Shown here piece by piece: positions 9,024 to 17,570 of a stretch of 64,000 bases of DNA. Within the stretch, counting starts at the first letter, position 1, and each line of letters opens with the position of its first letter. The position numbers and the translations under genes are program-made. This DNA comes from Massilia sp. Root335. GTDB lineage: Bacteria > Pseudomonadota > Gammaproteobacteria > Burkholderiales > Burkholderiaceae_D. The stretch is taken from contig NZ_LMCY01000003.1 in the NCBI RefSeq assembly GCF_001425685.1, forward strand, positions 532,629 through 596,628, given 5' to 3'. A model generated the notes under the pieces. The model ran no database searches, was not told the DNA's origin, and saw only the letters and a list, made by a program, of their open reading frames with translations.

Positions 9024-11281
9024 AACGTGGTGCCGATGCCCTCGGCACTGTCGAACCAGATGCTGCCGCCCAGCTCCTCGACGATCGTCCGGCAGATCGA
9101 GAGCCCGAGGCCGGTGCCGCCGCGGCGGCGCGAATCGGCGCCGTCGGCCTGGGCGAAGCGCTGGAACACGCGCTCGCGGAACGCTTCCGGAATGCCCGTG
9201 CCCTCGTCGGCCACGGCCAGCCGCGCGCTATCGCCGCGCGCCTCGACCCGCGCGCGCACCGTCGATCCGGGCCCGGAAAACTTGATCGCGTTCGACAGCA
9301 GATTGGTCAGCACCTGGGCCAGACGGTCGCCGTCGACGTCCACCCGCGCCCCTTCGGCGCCGGGCGTGGCCACGCACGACAACGCGATCCCGGAGCGGGC
9401 CGCGAAGCTCTGCATCGCCGCGACGGCGTCTTCCGCCAGCGGCAGCAGCGGCTGCACCGCCCGTTCGAACGCCATGCCGCCGGCGTCCATCTTCTGGATG
9501 TCGAGCACGTCGCCGACCAGGCGCACGAGCCGCTCCGAACTGGCGTTGGCGACGTCGACGAGGCCTTGCGCGTCGGGCGGCAGCTCGCCCGCCATGCCGT
9601 CCGCCAGCAGCGCCAGCGACGCCGAGATCGCCGTCAGCGGCGTGCGCAGCTCGTGCGACACGGTCGCCACGAATTCGTCCTTCATGCGCTCGACCTCCTT
9701 GCGCGCCGAGATGTCATGCACGAAGGCGGAAAAGAACAGGTCGTCGCCGGTGCCCGCCAGGCCCAGGGTCAGCTCGACGGGGATCTCGATGCCGTCGCGC
9801 GTCAGCAGCAAGCGTTCGACGCGCCGGCCCAGGAGCTCCAGCGTGCCCGTCGCGCGGAAATCGGCGAGCAGCGCGCGCACACGGGCGCGGAAGCGTTCCG
9901 GGATCACGAGGTCCGACGCGGCGCGGCCGAGGGCTTCGTCGCGCGACCAGCCGAGCATCCGTTCGGCCGCGGAGTTCCAGTCGCAGATGCGGCCGCGCAT
10001 GTCGATCCCGATGAAGGCATCGTGCGCCGTCTCGATGATGGTGGCGATGCGCTGCTCGTTGGTGCGCACGCTGGCCAGCGCCTGTTCCAGCTCGTGCGTG
10101 CGGCGCGCGACGCGCTGTTCGAGGGTCGCATTCAACTCCTCCAGCGCGCGCCGCCGGCGCACCAGGTTCGCCACCAGCGCGTTCAGGGTCGTGCCCAGGG
10201 CGCGCACCTCGGCATAGCCGCCCCGCCTCACTTCGATGCGGACGGTTTCGCCGGCCCGGATCCGTTGCGCGGCATCGGCGAGATCGCCCAGCGGCCGCGT
10301 GATGCGGCGCGCCAGCATCACGCCGGCCAGCGAGAACAGCAGGGCCAGCAGCACGCCGCTGGCCAGGCCGTATTCGCGCAGGCGGCGCACGGGCGCGAAC
10401 GCGTCGTCCGCGTTCTGGCGCACCAGCACGGTCCAGCCCAGGCCCGGGTAGTCGCCGTAGCCGTGGCCGAGCTGGTAGCCGACCAGGTAGGCGCGGCCGT
10501 CCGGCCACGTCTCGACGACATAGCCGCCGCGGTGCTGCGCGTGCGCCGCCTTGAGGCTCGGCAGGGTCAGGCGCGTGCCGACGACGTCGTGCGGCCCGAG
10601 CAGCACGTTGCCGTCGGTATCGACGATGAGGGCTTCGACCTGGCGCCGGGCGGCGATCCCGGCCATCACGGAGCGCTCGACGTCGCGCGCCCATTGCCAG
10701 GACAGGTGCGCGCCCAGCACGCCGCGCGTGACGCCGTGCTCGTCGACGTAGGGGAAGGCGACGTCGACGAAGCGCCAGGGTTCCTTCTGCCTGGGCAGGT
10801 AGCGCGCCAGCAGCATCGCCTCGTGCACGTCGCCCGCGTGGACGCCGCGCTGCGCGTTGCGGAACCAGGGGCGCTGCGATACGTCCGCCCCTTCGAGCAC
10901 GCCCTGCGCCGCGACCTGCACCTTGCCGTCCAGGCCGGCCAGTCCGATCCAGCTGTAGTAGCCGAGGCTCTTCTGGATGCCGTCCAGCGTCGCGCGGCGG
11001 CGCGCGGGCGGCTGGTCCGCGCCCAGCAGCGGCCGCCGGGCCAGCAGGCCGACCTCGCGGTAGCGTTCGAACATGCCGCGCTCCAGCTTGTCCGAGGTCT
11101 GCATGGCCAGTTCGGCCAGGCCGTGGCCGATGCTCGTCTCGACCTGCTCGGACGACTTGCGTTCGATGAGGGACGTGAGGACCAGCGTGAGGACGATGGA
11201 CAGCGCGACGAAGGCCAGCGCAAGCCAGGCGCCAAGGGCGCGCGGCAGCAGGCGGCGCAAGAGTTTCAGGGGATTCGGCAT
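8996..11281 (-). CDS. Membrane sensor histidine kinase (Cache-HAMP-PAS-HisKA)
   Basis: A 761-residue sensor kinase from the ATG at 11281; the longer reading upstream starts only at CTG. Order of parts: a first membrane helix (ALGAWLALAFVALSIVLTLVLT), a long periplasmic dCache-like sensor of about 250 residues, a second helix (LASGVLLALLFSLAGVML), HAMP (RRITRPLGDLADAAQRI), a coiled-coil linker, a PAS domain (RIATIIETAHDAFIGIDMRGRICDWN), HisKA with the acceptor His in [14 protein letters not shown], and HATPase_c (NLLSNAIKFSG; DEGTGIPEAF; GGTGLGLSICR). It has no receiver or neighbouring regulator, so its partner is unknown. It overlaps the GGDEF-EAL gene tail to tail by 28 bp. Confidence 0.9.
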   Translation of the reverse strand: MPNPLKLLRRLLPRALGAWLALAFVALSIVLTLVLTSLIERKSSEQVETSIGHGLAELAMQTSDKLERGMFERYREVGLLARRPLLGADQPPARRRATLDGIQKSLGYYSWIGLAGLDGKVQVAAQGVLEGADVSQRPWFRNAQRGVHAGDVHEAMLLARYLPRQKEPWRFVDVAFPYVDEHGVTRGVLGAHLSWQWARDVERSVMAGIAARRQVEALIVDTDGNVLLGPHDVVGTRLTLPSLKAAHAQHRGGYVVETWPDGRAYLVGYQLGHGYGDYPGLGWTVLVRQNADDAFAPVRRLREYGLASGVLLALLFSLAGVMLARRITRPLGDLADAAQRIRAGETVRIEVRRGGYAEVRALGTTLNALVANLVRRRRALEELNATLEQRVARRTHELEQALASVRTNEQRIATIIETAHDAFIGIDMRGRICDWNSAAERMLGWSRDEALGRAASDLVIPERFRARVRALLADFRATGTLELLGRRVERLLLTRDGIEIPVELTLGLAGTGDDLFFSAFVHDISARKEVERMKDEFVATVSHELRTPLTAISASLALLADGMAGELPPDAQGLVDVANASSERLVRLVGDVLDIQKMDAGGMAFERAVQPLLPLAEDAVAAMQSFAARSGIALSCVATPGAEGARVDVDGDRLAQVLTNLLSNAIKFSGPGSTVRARVEARGDSARLAVADEGTGIPEAFRERVFQRFAQADGADSRRRGGTGLGLSICRTIVEELGGSIWFDSAEGIGTTFYVELPLAA

Positions 11282-11466
11282 GGCAAACGGACAAGAACGC
11301 GCGTCGTATGGACGCTGGTGCCAGCCTAGCACAGGTCACATTCCGCGCGGGGAAAGTGTTGCTCCAAGTGAACATTGAGCCGCCTTTCGGCCAGGCTGTT
11401 GTATTTCCGACCAGCAGTACCCATATCGAATGGGCCGGCGCCGAGGCCTAACGCACGGCCATGCCC

Positions 11467-11520
11467 GATTTCCGGTAAACTCGCCTGTTACTTGATTTCC
11501 GGTAAACTCGCCTGTTACTT
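11467..11520. repeat. Perfect 27-bp tandem duplication upstream of ribA
   Basis: Two perfect, directly adjacent 27-bp copies (11467-11493 and 11494-11520), each starting GATTTCCGGTAAACTCG and ending CCTGTTACTT. The second copy ends 34 bp before the ribA start codon, so the duplication lies in the ribA promoter or 5' leader. Each copy brings a TTGATT and a TGTTAC hexamer, so promoter elements may have been doubled. Seen directly; the effect is not known. Confidence 0.9.
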
Positions 11521-11554
11521 GATCAGTTTTTACGCCATCGCACCAGGAAAAGCC

Positions 11555-12202
11555 ATGCAAGACAATGCCCCCGCGCCTTCCAACCTCGTCGACTACGTCA
11601 CGTCGTGCAGCCTGCCGACCCCGTGGGCGCAGTTCACCCTGCATGCGTTCGTGGAGCATGCGACCGGCAAGGAGCATCTGGCGATGACGCTGGGCGACCT
11701 GGCGACGGGCGACGCCCCGCTGGCGCGCATCCACTCGGAATGCCTGACGGGCGACGTCATGTTCTCGCAGCGCTGCGACTGCGGCGCCCAGCTGGAATCG
11801 GCGCTGCGCCGCATCGCCGACGAGGGCCGCGGCATCCTGCTGTACCTGCGCCAGGAAGGCCGCGGCATCGGCCTCGTCAACAAGATCCGCGCCTACCGCC
11901 TGCAGGAAGCGGGGGCCGACACGGTCGAAGCCAACCTGCAGCTGGGCTTCCACGCCGACGCCCGCAACTATGAACTGGTGCTGCCGATGCTGGAACAGTT
12001 CGGCATCGAATCCGTGCGCCTGATGACGAACAACCCGCGCAAGATCGACGCCCTCGGCAAGCTGGGCATCAAGGTCGCCGAGCGCGTGCCGCTGCTCGTC
12101 AACCGCAACGTCTACAACGACAACTACCTGAACACCAAGCAGGCCAAGCTGGGCCACATGATGAACCCGGTCACCGAAGCCGCGCTCGACAGCGAAGCGT
12201 AA
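11555..12202 (+). CDS. ribA: GTP cyclohydrolase II
   Basis: RibA catalyses the first step of riboflavin synthesis, opening GTP to 2,5-diamino-6-ribosylamino-4-pyrimidinone phosphate. The 215-residue length fits monofunctional RibA. The zinc-binding cysteines are present in [22 protein letters not shown] (one Cys, then a CxC ten residues later), the catalytic loop is [16 protein letters not shown], and the C-terminal [17 protein letters not shown] motif closes the enzyme. The ATG at 11555 is chosen because family homology begins there ([16 protein letters not shown]); the reading frame stays open further upstream through the tandem duplication, which is judged non-coding. No ribB domain and no FMN riboswitch are seen. 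Confidence 0.95.
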   Translation: MQDNAPAPSNLVDYVTSCSLPTPWAQFTLHAFVEHATGKEHLAMTLGDLATGDAPLARIHSECLTGDVMFSQRCDCGAQLESALRRIADEGRGILLYLRQEGRGIGLVNKIRAYRLQEAGADTVEANLQLGFHADARNYELVLPMLEQFGIESVRLMTNNPRKIDALGKLGIKVAERVPLLVNRNVYNDNYLNTKQAKLGHMMNPVTEAALDSEA

Positions 12203-12262
12203 GCGCCTGCCGCGCGCGGTTCTGGCAAGATGGTGTCAACCTCTTGCCAGCCCGAGGATGCC

Positions 12263-13693
12263 ATGCGCTTCCCGTCCGCCGTCCGCGCCTTCGCCGTCAC
12301 CGCCGTCATCCTCGGCGCCGCCGCATCGCTTGCCGTTGCCGCGGGCAAGGCCGGCACCGCCGCCCAGCGCGCGAAACCGGCGCCGCAGCCGCCCCTCGTG
12401 ATCCCGCCCGCCACGCCGCCCGCCACGACGCCGCCCGCGCCCGGCCCGGGCGAGACGGACGAGACGGCCGCGCTGCCCACGCCGTCCAGCGCCGCGCAAA
12501 CCCTGTATTCCGCCGCCAGGGCCGACCTGCTGCAGATCCGCATGCTGCTCAGGAACGGCCGCAGCCAGTCCAGCGTCGGCTCCGGCTTCCTCGTCGGGAC
12601 CGGCAACCTCGTGCTGACCAATTACCACGTCGTGTCGCAGATGGCCCTCGATCCGGACGTCTACGTCGGCGCATACGTCGACACCGACGGCAAGAGCGGC
12701 CCCGTCGAACTGCTGGCCGTCGACGTGCTGCACGACCTGGCCGTGGTGCGCGTCGACCGCGACGGCACGGGTTTTTTCAAGGTGCCGGACAAGCCCGTGA
12801 AACTCGCGCAGGGCCAGTACCTGTATTCGCTCGGCAACCCGCTCGACCTCGGCTTCGCCATCTCGGAAGGGGCGTACAACGGCATCGTCACGCGCAGCTT
12901 TTATGAGCAGCTGATCTTCACGGGGCCCATCAATTCGGGCATGAGCGGCGGTCCCACGGTGACGGCGGCGGGCGTCGTGGCGGGCGTGAACGTCTCCAAG
13001 CGGCGCGACGGCGAACTGGTCAGCTTCCTCGTTCCCGTCAGGTATGCCCAGGAATTGCTGCGCAAGGCGGAACAGCAGCCGCATCCGCCCAAGGATTTCA
13101 ACCCGCTCATCGGCCAGCAATTGCTGGCGCACCAGCGCGCGCTGATCGACCGCCTGCTGGCGGAACCGCTCTCGATGCGCGCGATGGGGCCGTACCAGGT
13201 GCCCGTGCGCGAATCGCAGCAGTTGCGCTGCTGGGGCCGCTCGAACTTCCGCGCCGAGGCCGAGTACACGCTCGACGCCGTCAGTTGCGCGATGGAAGCG
13301 GCCGTGTATGTGTCGGACAGCCAGCAGACGGGCCACGTGTCGATGACGCACCAGGTGCTCCGCTCCAGCGCCCTGCATCCGCTGCAGTTCGCCGTGCTGG
13401 CCAGCAGCCGCTTCCGCGTGGACAGCATCGGCGCCGGCCGCGACACCCGCCTCACGCGCCCGGCCTGCACCGAGATGTTCGTGCACACGGCCACCCTGCC
13501 CGTGCGCGCGGTGACGTGCGTGCGCGCCTACCGCAAGTTCGCGGGCCTGTACAACTTCACCCTGCTGGCCGCCAGCACGGACGATCCGCACGCCAGCCTG
13601 CAGAGCCGCCTCGACCTGGCCGGCGTCTCGTACGACAACGGCCTGCGCGCCACGCGCGCCTTCCTGTCCGCGCTCGGGCGCAGCCGCCGATGA
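12263..13693 (+). CDS. Exported trypsin-like (S1C/DegP-type) serine protease
   Basis: A 476-residue protein from the ATG at 12263, which has GAGG five bases upstream. It has an N-terminal export signal (VRAFAVTAVILGAAASLAVAA) followed by an Ala/Pro-rich linker (residues 30-65). The trypsin-like domain has its full triad: H122 (LTNYHVV), D158 (LHDLAVV) and S228 (NSGMSGGPTV). There is no PDZ domain, unlike DegP; the last 230 residues contain several Cys and match no family I recognise. The stop codon overlaps the ATG of the following FHA gene (ATGA at 13690), so the two are translationally coupled. It probably acts in the periplasm or at the outer face of the inner membrane. Confidence 0.85.
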   Translation: MRFPSAVRAFAVTAVILGAAASLAVAAGKAGTAAQRAKPAPQPPLVIPPATPPATTPPAPGPGETDETAALPTPSSAAQTLYSAARADLLQIRMLLRNGRSQSSVGSGFLVGTGNLVLTNYHVVSQMALDPDVYVGAYVDTDGKSGPVELLAVDVLHDLAVVRVDRDGTGFFKVPDKPVKLAQGQYLYSLGNPLDLGFAISEGAYNGIVTRSFYEQLIFTGPINSGMSGGPTVTAAGVVAGVNVSKRRDGELVSFLVPVRYAQELLRKAEQQPHPPKDFNPLIGQQLLAHQRALIDRLLAEPLSMRAMGPYQVPVRESQQLRCWGRSNFRAEAEYTLDAVSCAMEAAVYVSDSQQTGHVSMTHQVLRSSALHPLQFAVLASSRFRVDSIGAGRDTRLTRPACTEMFVHTATLPVRAVTCVRAYRKFAGLYNFTLLAASTDDPHASLQSRLDLAGVSYDNGLRATRAFLSALGRSRR

Positions 13694-14658
13694 ACGGGCC
13701 CTGGTTCGTCGAGCTGCTGGCCCGCAACGGCGACGTGCTGCAGCGCCAGTGCGTGGCCGGCCTGCCCATCCGCATCGGGCGCGGCTACGACAACGACGTG
13801 ATCCTGGACGACGACTACGCGGCCGCCGCGCATGCCGTCGTCGACCTGGATGCGGCCGGCCGCCTGCTGCTGCGCGACCTCGGCAGCCGCAACGGCATCG
13901 TCGTCGCTGGCCGTCGCCTGCACGAGGCCGCGCTGTCCGGCGACACGGTCGTACGCATCGGCCACACCCCGCTGCGGGTGCGCGCGGCCGACTTTCCGGT
14001 CGCGCCGGAACTCCTCGACCGCACCTTCCACGGCTGGGAAGGCGTGCTGCCGGGCAGCGTCGGCCTGGTGCTCGCCGGTGCCGTCGCGCTGCTGGCGCGC
14101 TGGCTCGGCGACACCGACTATTTCGCGTGGGCGCGCTACGCCGAGGCGCTCGCGGGCGGCCTGGCCGCGGCGCTGCTGTGGGGCGGCGTGTGGGCGTTCG
14201 CGAACCGCCTGTTCGGCCGCCACGCGCGCCTCGGGCGCCACCTGTTCGTGTCCGGCTGCGGTGCGGCGGCCATCGCCGGCTATGCGCTGCTGGGCAGCAC
14301 GCTCGGTTACGCGTTCTCGGCCGAAGGGTTCACGCATTACGCGTCGCACGTGGCGACGCTGCTGCTGGCCGGGATGATTTATTTTCACTTGTGCACGATC
14401 CGCCCGCAAAACCGCGTCCGCTACCGCTGGATCTGCGCCGGCCTCGCCGTGCTCTGTTCCAGCCTGATCCTGGCCGGCAACGTGCAGCGCACGGGACGCT
14501 GGTTGGACGAACTGTACATGCCGGTGCTGATGCCGCCGGCCGTCCGGCTGAGTCCCGATCATGGCGTGGACGAGTTCATGCGCGAGGTGGAGGCGATGAA
14601 GGGGCCGCTCGACCGCAGCCGGGGGCGCAAGCCGGGCGACGACGAGATCGAAAATTAA
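13690..14658 (+). CDS. FHA domain membrane protein
   Basis: A 322-residue protein. An FHA domain occupies about residues 8-100, with the phosphothreonine-binding core GLPIRIGRGYDNDVIL, the Ser/His region and LRDLGSRNGIVVAGRRL. It is followed by at least four hydrophobic segments (SVGLVLAGAVALLARWL; ALAGGLAAALLWGGVWAF; LFVSGCGAAAIAGYALLG; VATLLLAGMIYFHLC; WICAGLAVLCSSLILAG) and a charged C-terminal tail. FHA domains read phosphothreonine, so the cytoplasmic domain may recruit a phosphorylated partner to the membrane. Start overlaps the protease stop by 4 bp, a strong sign of joint function. No Ser/Thr kinase is encoded nearby. Confidence 0.8.
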   Translation: MNGPWFVELLARNGDVLQRQCVAGLPIRIGRGYDNDVILDDDYAAAAHAVVDLDAAGRLLLRDLGSRNGIVVAGRRLHEAALSGDTVVRIGHTPLRVRAADFPVAPELLDRTFHGWEGVLPGSVGLVLAGAVALLARWLGDTDYFAWARYAEALAGGLAAALLWGGVWAFANRLFGRHARLGRHLFVSGCGAAAIAGYALLGSTLGYAFSAEGFTHYASHVATLLLAGMIYFHLCTIRPQNRVRYRWICAGLAVLCSSLILAGNVQRTGRWLDELYMPVLMPPAVRLSPDHGVDEFMREVEAMKGPLDRSRGRKPGDDEIEN

Positions 14659-14727
14659 TGTGGCATATTGTCGAAATCGGCCGCACGGTTCGTCGTATCA
14701 ACAGACCTTCACCCACCAGGAGACGAG

Positions 14728-15375
14728 ATGTCCAGACTCAAAGTCCACTGCTTTTCCATGTCCCTCGACGGCTTCGGCGCCGGCCCGAACCAGAGCTTGC
14801 AGAACCCGCTGGGCGAACGTGGCGGCCAACTGCACCAGTGGTTCCGCGGCACGCGCACCTTCCAGCGCATGCTGGGCGACGAAACGAAGGGGACCGACGG
14901 CCCGGACGAGGACTTCGCCGCGCGCGGCTTCGAGAACATCGGCGCCTGGATCCTGGGCCGCAACATGTTCGGCCCGGTCCGCGGCCCGTGGCCCGACGAC
15001 GAGTGGAAAGGCTGGTGGGGCGACGAACCGCCCTACCACTGCGACGTGTTCGTCCTGACGCACCACGCGCGCGCGCCGCTCGCGATGAAGGGCGGCACGA
15101 CGTTTTACTTCGTCACCGACGGCATCGAGGCCGCGCTCGGGCGCGCACGGGAAGCCGCGGGCGGCAAGGATGTGCGCCTGGGCGGCGGCGTGTCCACCAT
15201 CCGCCAGTACCTGCAGGCCGGGCTCGTCAACGAGATGCACCTGGCCGTCGCGCCCGTGCTGCTGGGCGCCGGCGAGGCGCTGCTGGCCGGGATCGACCTG
15301 CCCGCGCTCGGCTTCAAATGCACCGAACACGTGCCCACCCGGGCGGCCACGCACGTGGTATTGAGCCGCGGCTGA
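14728..15375 (+). CDS. Dihydrofolate reductase-like (RibD C-terminal) protein
   Basis: A 215-residue protein of the DHFR/RibD C-terminal fold often seen as a stand-alone reductase. The N-terminal strand VHCFSMSLDGFGAGPNQS and the NADPH-binding segment DVRLGGGVSTIRQYLQAGLVNEMHLAVAPVLLGAG (residues about 150-190) are typical. The ATG at 14728 is preceded by AGGAG at the right distance (CCAGGAGACGAG). The substrate is unknown; this family is annotated as dihydrofolate reductase family protein but is not the housekeeping FolA. It lies 3 bp from the convergent YCII gene. Confidence 0.85.
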   Translation: MSRLKVHCFSMSLDGFGAGPNQSLQNPLGERGGQLHQWFRGTRTFQRMLGDETKGTDGPDEDFAARGFENIGAWILGRNMFGPVRGPWPDDEWKGWWGDEPPYHCDVFVLTHHARAPLAMKGGTTFYFVTDGIEAALGRAREAAGGKDVRLGGGVSTIRQYLQAGLVNEMHLAVAPVLLGAGEALLAGIDLPALGFKCTEHVPTRAATHVVLSRG

Positions 15376-15378
15376 CGC

Positions 15379-15690
15379 TCAGGTGAGCGGGATCGTCAGC
15401 CGCGCGATCTCGACCGACCCGTCCTCGTCGAAGATGGGACAGCGCTCGCCGATCGCGACGGCCTCGTTGAAATCCGTCGCCTCGACGATGGAGTAGCCGC
15501 ACAGCGAGCTGGCGGATTCCTTCGGCCCCAGCAGCCGGCGCGGCACCTCGACGGCGCTGTGCGTGAGGCTGCCGCGGTCGACGACGCGCGAGCCGAGTCC
15601 GTCGAACCAGGCGGACCAGCGCGACCGGTCGTGGCGCGTGGCCGCATCGGGGCCGGGCGTGCCGTGGTACACGAACAGGAAACGTTCCAT
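15379..15690 (-). CDS. YCII-related domain protein
   Basis: A 103-residue protein from the ATG at 15690, which has a good GGAGG site eight bases upstream. It begins MERFLFVYHGTPGP and carries the ferredoxin-like YCII fold, with GYSIVEATDFNEAVAIGERCP near residues 65-85, the region that holds the conserved His/Asp pair in the family. Such proteins are often found next to ECF sigma factors, but none is present here. Function unknown. The reading frame continues upstream for hundreds of codons but that part is the shadow of the kinase gene on the other strand. Confidence 0.8.
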   Translation of the reverse strand: MERFLFVYHGTPGPDAATRHDRSRWSAWFDGLGSRVVDRGSLTHSAVEVPRRLLGPKESASSLCGYSIVEATDFNEAVAIGERCPIFDEDGSVEIARLTIPLT

Positions 15691-15780
15691 GAGTTCCTCC
15701 TGTGATTGGTGGCTTCGGCTCGACGTTAGCAGAAGCGCGGCGCGGATGCCGCCGCCGTGCCTTTTGACAATCGCACAAGG

Positions 15781-16860
15781 ATGACCGATCATCGCCGCAT
15801 GACCTTCCTGCGCCGCAATGCCGTCTTCGTCTCCGCCTGGGTCCTGTTCTGGATCCTGATGATGCTCGTCGCCGTGCAGGACTTCATGCGCAACGAGCAA
15901 AGCCATGCGATCTGGAAACCGCTCCTGTGGGAAGGCTCGTCGGCGCTGGTCATCAGCGTGCTCGCCTTCGTGCATCTGCGCTGGTCGCACGGGGACGAGG
16001 CGCTGCTCGGCATGCCGCGGCGCTGGTTCGCGCACCAGGCGCGCTGGCTGCTGATGTACTGGATCGCCTTCGTGCCCCTGGCCTTCGGCATCCGCGACGC
16101 CGTGTACGCGCTGGTCGGCCAGACGTATCGCCACGATCCCGTGCCGCAGCTGTTCCTGTACGAATCGATGAAGATCACGATCTTCTTCTGGCTGTTCATG
16201 GCGATCCGCTTCGGCGTCCTGTCGTACCGCGCCCTGCTCGACGCGCGGCTGCGGGCGGAACGGTCGAACACCCTGCTGCGCCAGGCCCAGCTGCAACGCC
16301 TGGGCCAGCAGATGCAGCCGCACTTCCTGTTCAACGCGCTGAACACGGTGTCGGCGCTGATCTGGACGGACCCCGCGCGCGCCGACGCCACGCTGACGCA
16401 GCTCGCCGACGTGCTGCGCGAAACGCTGGCCCTCGGCGACCGCCACGCCGCGCCGCTCGCGACCGAGCTGCGCCTCGCGCGCGGCTACGCGGACGTGATG
16501 GCCGAGCGCTTCGCCGACCGCGTCGACATCGCCTGGCAGGTCGACGACACGCTGCTCGACCGCGACGTTCCGGTGATGAGCCTGCAGCCGCTGCTGGAAA
16601 ACGTGTTCAAGCACACGGTCGAACGGCGCCGCGGCCAGACCCATATCGACGTCTACGCCCGCCGCGACGGCAACGCGCTGGTGCTGGGCGTCGAGGACGA
16701 TGCCGGCAAGCTGACGGCGTCGGAGCGGCCCGGCGGCATCGGCCTGTCGAACCTGCGCGCGCGCATCCAGGCGCTGTACGGCGACGCGGGCCGGCTCGAC
16801 ATCACGGCGCGGCCGCAGGGCGGCGTGCGCGCGGAGCTGAGAGTGCCGTGCGCCTCCTGA
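15781..16860 (+). CDS. LytS/AlgZ-type sensor histidine kinase
   Basis: A 359-residue membrane kinase of the His_kinase (LytS/YehU/AlgZ) family. Four hydrophobic helices fill the first 145 residues (NAVFVSAWVLFWILMMLVAV; LLWEGSSALVISVLAFVH; WLLMYWIAFVPLAFGI; ITIFFWLFMAIRFGV). The phospho-acceptor motif is LGQQMQPHFLFNALNTVSAL, and the ATP-binding domain has LLENVFKHTVERR and GGIGLSNLRARIQALYG. The start is uncertain: GTG 15757, ATG 15781 and ATG 15799 are all possible. The 3' end overlaps the response-regulator start by 13 bp, so the two form a coupled two-component pair. Confidence 0.9.
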   Translation: MTDHRRMTFLRRNAVFVSAWVLFWILMMLVAVQDFMRNEQSHAIWKPLLWEGSSALVISVLAFVHLRWSHGDEALLGMPRRWFAHQARWLLMYWIAFVPLAFGIRDAVYALVGQTYRHDPVPQLFLYESMKITIFFWLFMAIRFGVLSYRALLDARLRAERSNTLLRQAQLQRLGQQMQPHFLFNALNTVSALIWTDPARADATLTQLADVLRETLALGDRHAAPLATELRLARGYADVMAERFADRVDIAWQVDDTLLDRDVPVMSLQPLLENVFKHTVERRRGQTHIDVYARRDGNALVLGVEDDAGKLTASERPGGIGLSNLRARIQALYGDAGRLDITARPQGGVRAELRVPCAS

Positions 16861-17558
16861 TCGTCGACGACGAGCGCCCCGCGCGCGCCAAGCTCCGCCA
16901 CCTGCTCGCGCAGCAGGACGGCATTGCCGCCGTCGACGAAGCGGCCGACGGCATCGAAGCGCTGGAGCGCATCGCCGCCTTCCGCCCGGACGCGCTGCTG
17001 CTCGACATCGAGATGCCCGAGCTGTCCGGCATCGAACTGGCCGCCTCGCTGCCGGAACCGGCGCCGCTCGTCGTGTTCGTCACGGCGTACGAGCGCTATG
17101 CGTGCCAGGCATTCGACGCCGACGCCATCGACTACCTGCTCAAGCCCTACGATGGCGAACGCCTGGGCCGCGCGCTGGCCCGATTACGAAAAAAACTGCA
17201 GGCGCGGCAGGACGGACAGGCCGCCCTGCCGCCCGCGCCGCTGGAACAATTGCTGGTGAGCGAACGCGGCGTCACGCGCATCGTGCGCGTCGCCGACATC
17301 CAGTGGATCGAGACGGCCGACAACTACGTCGTGCTGCACACGGCCGAAGGCGCTCCGCTGCTGCGCCAGACCCTCGCCGGCCTCGTCGAACGGCTGGGTG
17401 CCGGCTTCGTGCGCTGCCACCGGCGCGCAGCCGTGGCGGTGGGCTGGATCGAGCGGATCGTCGCCCTGGACAAGGGCGACGGGGAATTGCAGCTGCGCGG
17501 CGGCGCACGGGTGCCGTGCAGCCGCCAGTACCGCACCGACGTGATGGCGCGGCTATAG
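16848..17558 (+). CDS. LytTR family response regulator
   Basis: A 236-residue regulator starting at GTG 16848 inside the end of the kinase gene. The receiver is complete (VDDERPARAKLRHLL; acceptor Asp in ALLLDIEMPELSG; T in FVTAYERY; K in LLKPYDGE), followed by a LytTR DNA-binding domain (LLVSERGVTRIVRVADIQWIETADNYVVLHT ... FVRCHRRAAVAVGWIERI). It belongs to the AlgR/LytR class, which binds direct repeats in promoters. Target genes are not evident. No other start fits, because the receiver's first strand (RLLIVDDE) begins at this codon. Confidence 0.92.
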   Translation: MRLLIVDDERPARAKLRHLLAQQDGIAAVDEAADGIEALERIAAFRPDALLLDIEMPELSGIELAASLPEPAPLVVFVTAYERYACQAFDADAIDYLLKPYDGERLGRALARLRKKLQARQDGQAALPPAPLEQLLVSERGVTRIVRVADIQWIETADNYVVLHTAEGAPLLRQTLAGLVERLGAGFVRCHRRAAVAVGWIERIVALDKGDGELQLRGGARVPCSRQYRTDVMARL

Positions 17559-17570
17559 GACGGCCGCGGC

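Noticed and set aside
8474-11329. Open frame of 951 codons opposite the sensor kinase
   Set aside because: Antisense shadow; composition Arg/Ala/Gln-rich with no recognisable domain.
11282-11554. FMN riboswitch upstream of ribA
   Set aside because: The conserved RFN element motifs are absent; only the 27-bp duplication and AT-rich promoter sequence are seen.
15691-16644. N-terminal extension of the YCII protein
   Set aside because: The extension is the antisense shadow of the LytS-type kinase; the true start with GGAGG is at 15690.
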